NCBI GenBank assembly: GCA_013287095.1
Contig: JABDEJ010000048.1
Span: 1 to 17,676 of the forward strand
DNA length: 17,676 nt
DNA from: Bacteroidota bacterium
GTDB lineage: Bacteria; Bacteroidota; Bacteroidia; CAILMK01
Reading direction: 5' to 3'
Below the pieces are notes generated by a model. It made no database searches. It saw only the letters and a program-made list of their open reading frames with translations, and had not been told where the DNA came from. How positions within the stretch are numbered: position 1 is the stretch's first letter; the number at the start of each line of letters is the position of its first letter. The translations under genes and the position numbers were made by a program. Of this stretch, positions 15,840 through 17,676 are shown piece by piece.

Positions 15840-15844
15840 TATTT

Positions 15845-15872
15845 AATTAAGAATTAGGAATTACGAATTAAG
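15845..15872. repeat. Tandem heptamer array, unit AATTANG, four copies, in the pfkB leader
   Basis: Four 7-bp units on the plus strand: AATTAAG, AATTAGG, AATTACG and AATTAAG. The array lies between the pfkB -7 box (15877-15884) and the ATG (15839), so it makes up most of the predicted 5' leader. It ends 5 nt from the start codon. Confidence 0.85.
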
Positions 15873-15876
15873 GGTG

Positions 15877-15884
15877 CAAAAGTA
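15877..15884 (-). promoter_or_regulatory. pfkB promoter, -7 box
   Basis: The minus strand reads TACTTTTG, an exact TAnnTTTG match, continuing CACC as at purF and purB. It is 37 nt upstream of the pfkB ATG. No convincing TTG -33 element is seen; the upstream DNA is the GAAATTT array. Confidence 0.6.
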
Positions 15885-15891
15885 GCGATTC

Positions 15892-15912
15892 GAAATTTGA
15901 AATTTGAAATTT
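15892..15912. repeat. Tandem heptamer array, three perfect GAAATTT copies
   Basis: Three identical 7-bp units, 7 bp upstream of the pfkB -7 box on the minus strand, thus overlapping the expected -33 region. Changes in copy number would alter promoter spacing. Confidence 0.85.
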
Positions 15913-15954
15913 GTCGTAAACGAAGCTCTTATATCCAGCCAAATAACTGATTTA

Positions 15955-15996
15955 TTGATCATTGATAATTGATCATTGATCATTGATCATTGATCA
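15955..15996. repeat. Tandem heptamer array, six copies of TGATCAA, starting at the rmlA stop codon
   Basis: On the minus strand the rmlA TGA stop (15996-15994) is the first three bases of the first unit. Six adjacent heptamers follow: five are TGATCAA and one (15962-15968) is TTATCAA. Each unit contains the TGATCA palindrome. This is the longest and most uniform array in the window. Confidence 0.92.
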
Positions 15997-16857
15997 TTCT
16001 TTTAAGATATTCAAAAGATATTGCCCGTAACCACTTTTTAGTAAAGGCTGCGCGATTTTTTGCAACTGGTCCTTATCAATAAATCCCTGGCGATATGCAA
16101 TTTCTTCAATACATCCAATTTTAAGTCCCTGCCTGCTTTCGATGACCTGTACATACTGGCCAGCCTGCATTAATGATTCAAAAGTACCGGTATCCAGCCA
16201 TGCAGTTCCCCTTGACAATACTTTTACACCGAGTTTTCCCTTTTCGAGATATACCTTATTCACATCGGTTATTTCATATTCCCCCCTCGCTGAAGGTGCG
16301 AGATTTTCAGCGATTTCAACTACTTCATTATCATAAAAATAAAGACCGGGTACCGCATAGTTGGATTTTGGATTCTGCGGTTTTTCTTCTATGCTTATCG
16401 CATGCATTTTATCATCAAAACTTACCACGCCATAGCGTTCCGGATCGCCTACCCTGTAAGCAAAAATATAGCCGCCATCCGGGTCTACACATTGTTCAAG
16501 GGCCGATCCAAGACCTGGCCCGAAAAAGATATTGTCGCCTAGTACCAGCGCAACTTTATCTTTACCAATAAATTCCTTCCCAATAACAAAAGCCTGTGCA
16601 AGACCGTTTGGGACAGATTGTTCCGCGTAGGTAAAACGGCAACCTATCTGCGCCCCATCCCCTAATAAACGCCTGAAATTCGGAAGGTCAACCGGTGTCG
16701 AAATTATCAGGATTTCTTTGATCCCCGCCATCAATAAAACCGATAAAGGGTAATAGATCATGGGCTTGTCATAAACAGGCATCATTTGCTTGCTCATGGC
16801 TAATGTAAGCGGATGTAACCGGGTACCTGCGCCACCGGCCAATATGATTCCTTTCAT
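15994..16857 (-). CDS. rmlA: Glucose-1-phosphate thymidylyltransferase
   Basis: The 287-residue protein makes dTDP-glucose from glucose-1-phosphate and dTTP, the entry step to dTDP-rhamnose and related sugars. The nucleotide-binding signature is [11 protein letters not shown] at 8-18 with a K at 23; [10 protein letters not shown] (81-90), GDNIFFG (107-113), EEKP (157-160) and the GTAWLDTGT segment (217-225) match the RmlA/RfbA family. Length is normal. The start ATG follows the TSUP gene by only 34 nt, which holds a small heptamer/octamer array and no promoter box, so the two are probably cotranscribed. No rmlB, rmlC or rmlD is in the window. The stop codon forms part of a TGATCAA array, so a slippage event there could change the C-terminus. 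Confidence 0.95.
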   Translation of the reverse strand: MKGIILAGGAGTRLHPLTLAMSKQMMPVYDKPMIYYPLSVLLMAGIKEILIISTPVDLPNFRRLLGDGAQIGCRFTYAEQSVPNGLAQAFVIGKEFIGKDKVALVLGDNIFFGPGLGSALEQCVDPDGGYIFAYRVGDPERYGVVSFDDKMHAISIEEKPQNPKSNYAVPGLYFYDNEVVEIAENLAPSARGEYEITDVNKVYLEKGKLGVKVLSRGTAWLDTGTFESLMQAGQYVQVIESRQGLKIGCIEEIAYRQGFIDKDQLQKIAQPLLKSGYGQYLLNILKE

Positions 16858-16868
16858 ATATTTTTCAA

Positions 16869-16891
16869 TCTTTTAATCTTTAATCTTTTAA
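16869..16891. repeat. Short 7/8-bp array, TTAAA(A)GA, three copies, directly after the TSUP stop
   Basis: On the minus strand the units TTAAAAGA, TTAAAGA and TTAAAAGA follow the TAA stop (16894-16892) without a gap. Each unit contains TAA. The array occupies most of the 34-nt gap to rmlA. Confidence 0.7.
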
Positions 16892-17674
16892 TTATATCTT
16901 AATAAAATCGTTGAAAATAATCCTGATCCCTACGATCCCAATGGCAATGGCTGCGCCGCGTATGATAAAACTGCCATGAACTTTCTTTGAAAGGCGCGCG
17001 CCGATCTTGGCACCGACATATACCCCTGCACTGATAAATACAGTCTGCCATATCACTGTATCAAGTGTCCCTTCAATAATATGCTCAACGGTTCCCGTAA
17101 GGGCAGATACGGCCAATGTAAAATGAGAAGTAGCTGTGGCAATATGAACAGGAAAATTGAGCAGGCCTACCAGGACCGGAACATGGATAATACCCCCGCC
17201 GATCCCGAAAAAACTTGATATATAACCTATAAAAAGGCTTGAAGCAACGCCAATTCCCATACGAAAACGATATTTGTGTTCCGTACCATCGCTTTCTATA
17301 ATATGCCTGCTTACTCCTTTTTGAGATTCCACAACCTGTTGACCTATACGCGACGATCTCAGGAAAAGAAATACCGAAACAAAGATCATCAGACATCCAA
17401 AAATAAGGTCAAAGGTTTGTTTTGGGACATATTGGGTGGTATGCGCGCCAATAATAGCTCCAGGAATGGTTGCCGCCGCGAAAATTAACCCGGATTTTAT
17501 ATCCACGCGTTTCATTTTCAAATAGGCTGTAGTCCCGGAAAAGGCATTCACAAAAACGACAGCCAGTGATACACTGGTTATAATTTCACGGTTTTTATCC
17601 GGCCATAATAAAATCAGGATAGGCATTAGGATAAACCCCCCTCCTGCTCCGATCAAAGTGCCGAATGTACCGGC
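16892..17674 (-). CDS. TSUP family (TauE/SafE) membrane permease, N-terminus cut by window end
   Basis: The frame stays open to the window edge, so the extreme N-terminus is missing; the TTG at 17656 is not taken as the start because the upstream codons continue the family motif (GTFGTLIGAGGGF). About 260 residues are visible. The two TSUP half-repeats are marked by GAGGGFILMP near the N-terminus and by FFGIGGGIIHVP in the second half, each followed by hydrophobic helices; there are about seven to eight membrane segments and a soluble linker (SSRIGQQVV to EHKYRF) between the halves. The family exports or imports sulfite, sulfoacetate and related anions across the cytoplasmic membrane; the substrate here is not predictable. 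It is upstream of rmlA on the same strand. Confidence 0.88.
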   Translation of the reverse strand, partial: AGTFGTLIGAGGGFILMPILILLWPDKNREIITSVSLAVVFVNAFSGTTAYLKMKRVDIKSGLIFAAATIPGAIIGAHTTQYVPKQTFDLIFGCLMIFVSVFLFLRSSRIGQQVVESQKGVSRHIIESDGTEHKYRFRMGIGVASSLFIGYISSFFGIGGGIIHVPVLVGLLNFPVHIATATSHFTLAVSALTGTVEHIIEGTLDTVIWQTVFISAGVYVGAKIGARLSKKVHGSFIIRGAAIAIGIVGIRIIFNDFIKI

Positions 17675-17676
17675 GA

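Noticed and set aside
15955..15996. CRISPR array
   Set aside because: Units are 7 bp and directly adjacent with no spacers; no cas genes are present.
16173..16571. 132-codon plus-strand open frame opposite rmlA
   Set aside because: Antisense shadow of a clear rmlA coding region with no domain and no upstream promoter box.

Overview
The window reads as a stretch of a Bacteroidota chromosome. The sequence evidence is: a 1579-residue secreted protein ending in a type IX secretion (T9SS) type-A sorting domain; promoter -7 boxes of the Bacteroidota form TAnnTTTG in front of several genes; a general lack of Shine-Dalgarno sequences; and a long-form PurF next to a fused-gamma/alpha KorA plus KorB. 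Nothing points to a phage, a transposase or a CRISPR locus. There are no tRNA or rRNA genes that I can recognise.

Layout. Positions 2-3245 form an AT-rich block of three membrane-linked genes: a 5'-truncated integral membrane protein, a DPM1-like GT2 glycosyltransferase with two C-terminal membrane helices, and a full-length paralogue of the first protein. The pair GT2 plus multi-pass membrane protein looks like a polyprenyl-phosphate-sugar synthase with a GT-C-type transferase. Between the first membrane gene and the GT2 gene lies a decayed copy of the purF promoter and first codons (about 845-988). It sits exactly 135 nt after the first membrane gene, just as real purF sits 135 nt after the second. 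This shows that the membrane-gene/purF-5' segment has been duplicated. Positions 3381-8292 carry purF (first step of purine synthesis) and then korA-korB (2-oxoacid:ferredoxin oxidoreductase), which overlap by ATGA. purB (adenylosuccinate lyase) faces them on the minus strand at 8457-9800. Positions 10026-14765 hold the giant secreted protein: signal peptide, DUF7948-like N-terminus, seven SBBP propeller blades, a CARDB-like domain, seven cysteine-paired Ig-like repeats, a PKD-like domain and the T9SS tail. Positions 14919-17676 hold three minus-strand genes, in transcription order a TSUP (TauE/SafE) permease (cut by the window end), rmlA, and a PfkB sugar kinase with its own promoter.

Non-coding structure is the most unusual part. 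Nearly every intergenic gap outside the glycosyltransferase block contains a short tandem array with a 7- or 8-bp period, each with a different unit. Several arrays begin at, or within 3 nt of, a stop codon, and two sit directly before start codons. One family (core AGTCAACAGT) runs from inside the coding end of the secreted protein through its stop codon and recurs inverted on the other side of the convergent gap. Two further gaps hold REPIN-like inverted doublets with perfect 25-bp and 21-bp arms. No stretch above 300 bases lacks a gene; the longest non-coding gaps are 749-1013, which holds the purF remnant, and 9801-10025, which holds a repeat doublet and two promoters.

How the genes relate: purF and purB belong to the same pathway but are separate units. 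KorAB is central carbon metabolism. RmlA supplies dTDP-glucose for dTDP-sugar synthesis and could in principle feed glycosyltransferases, but nothing in the window ties it directly to the GT2/GT-C block.
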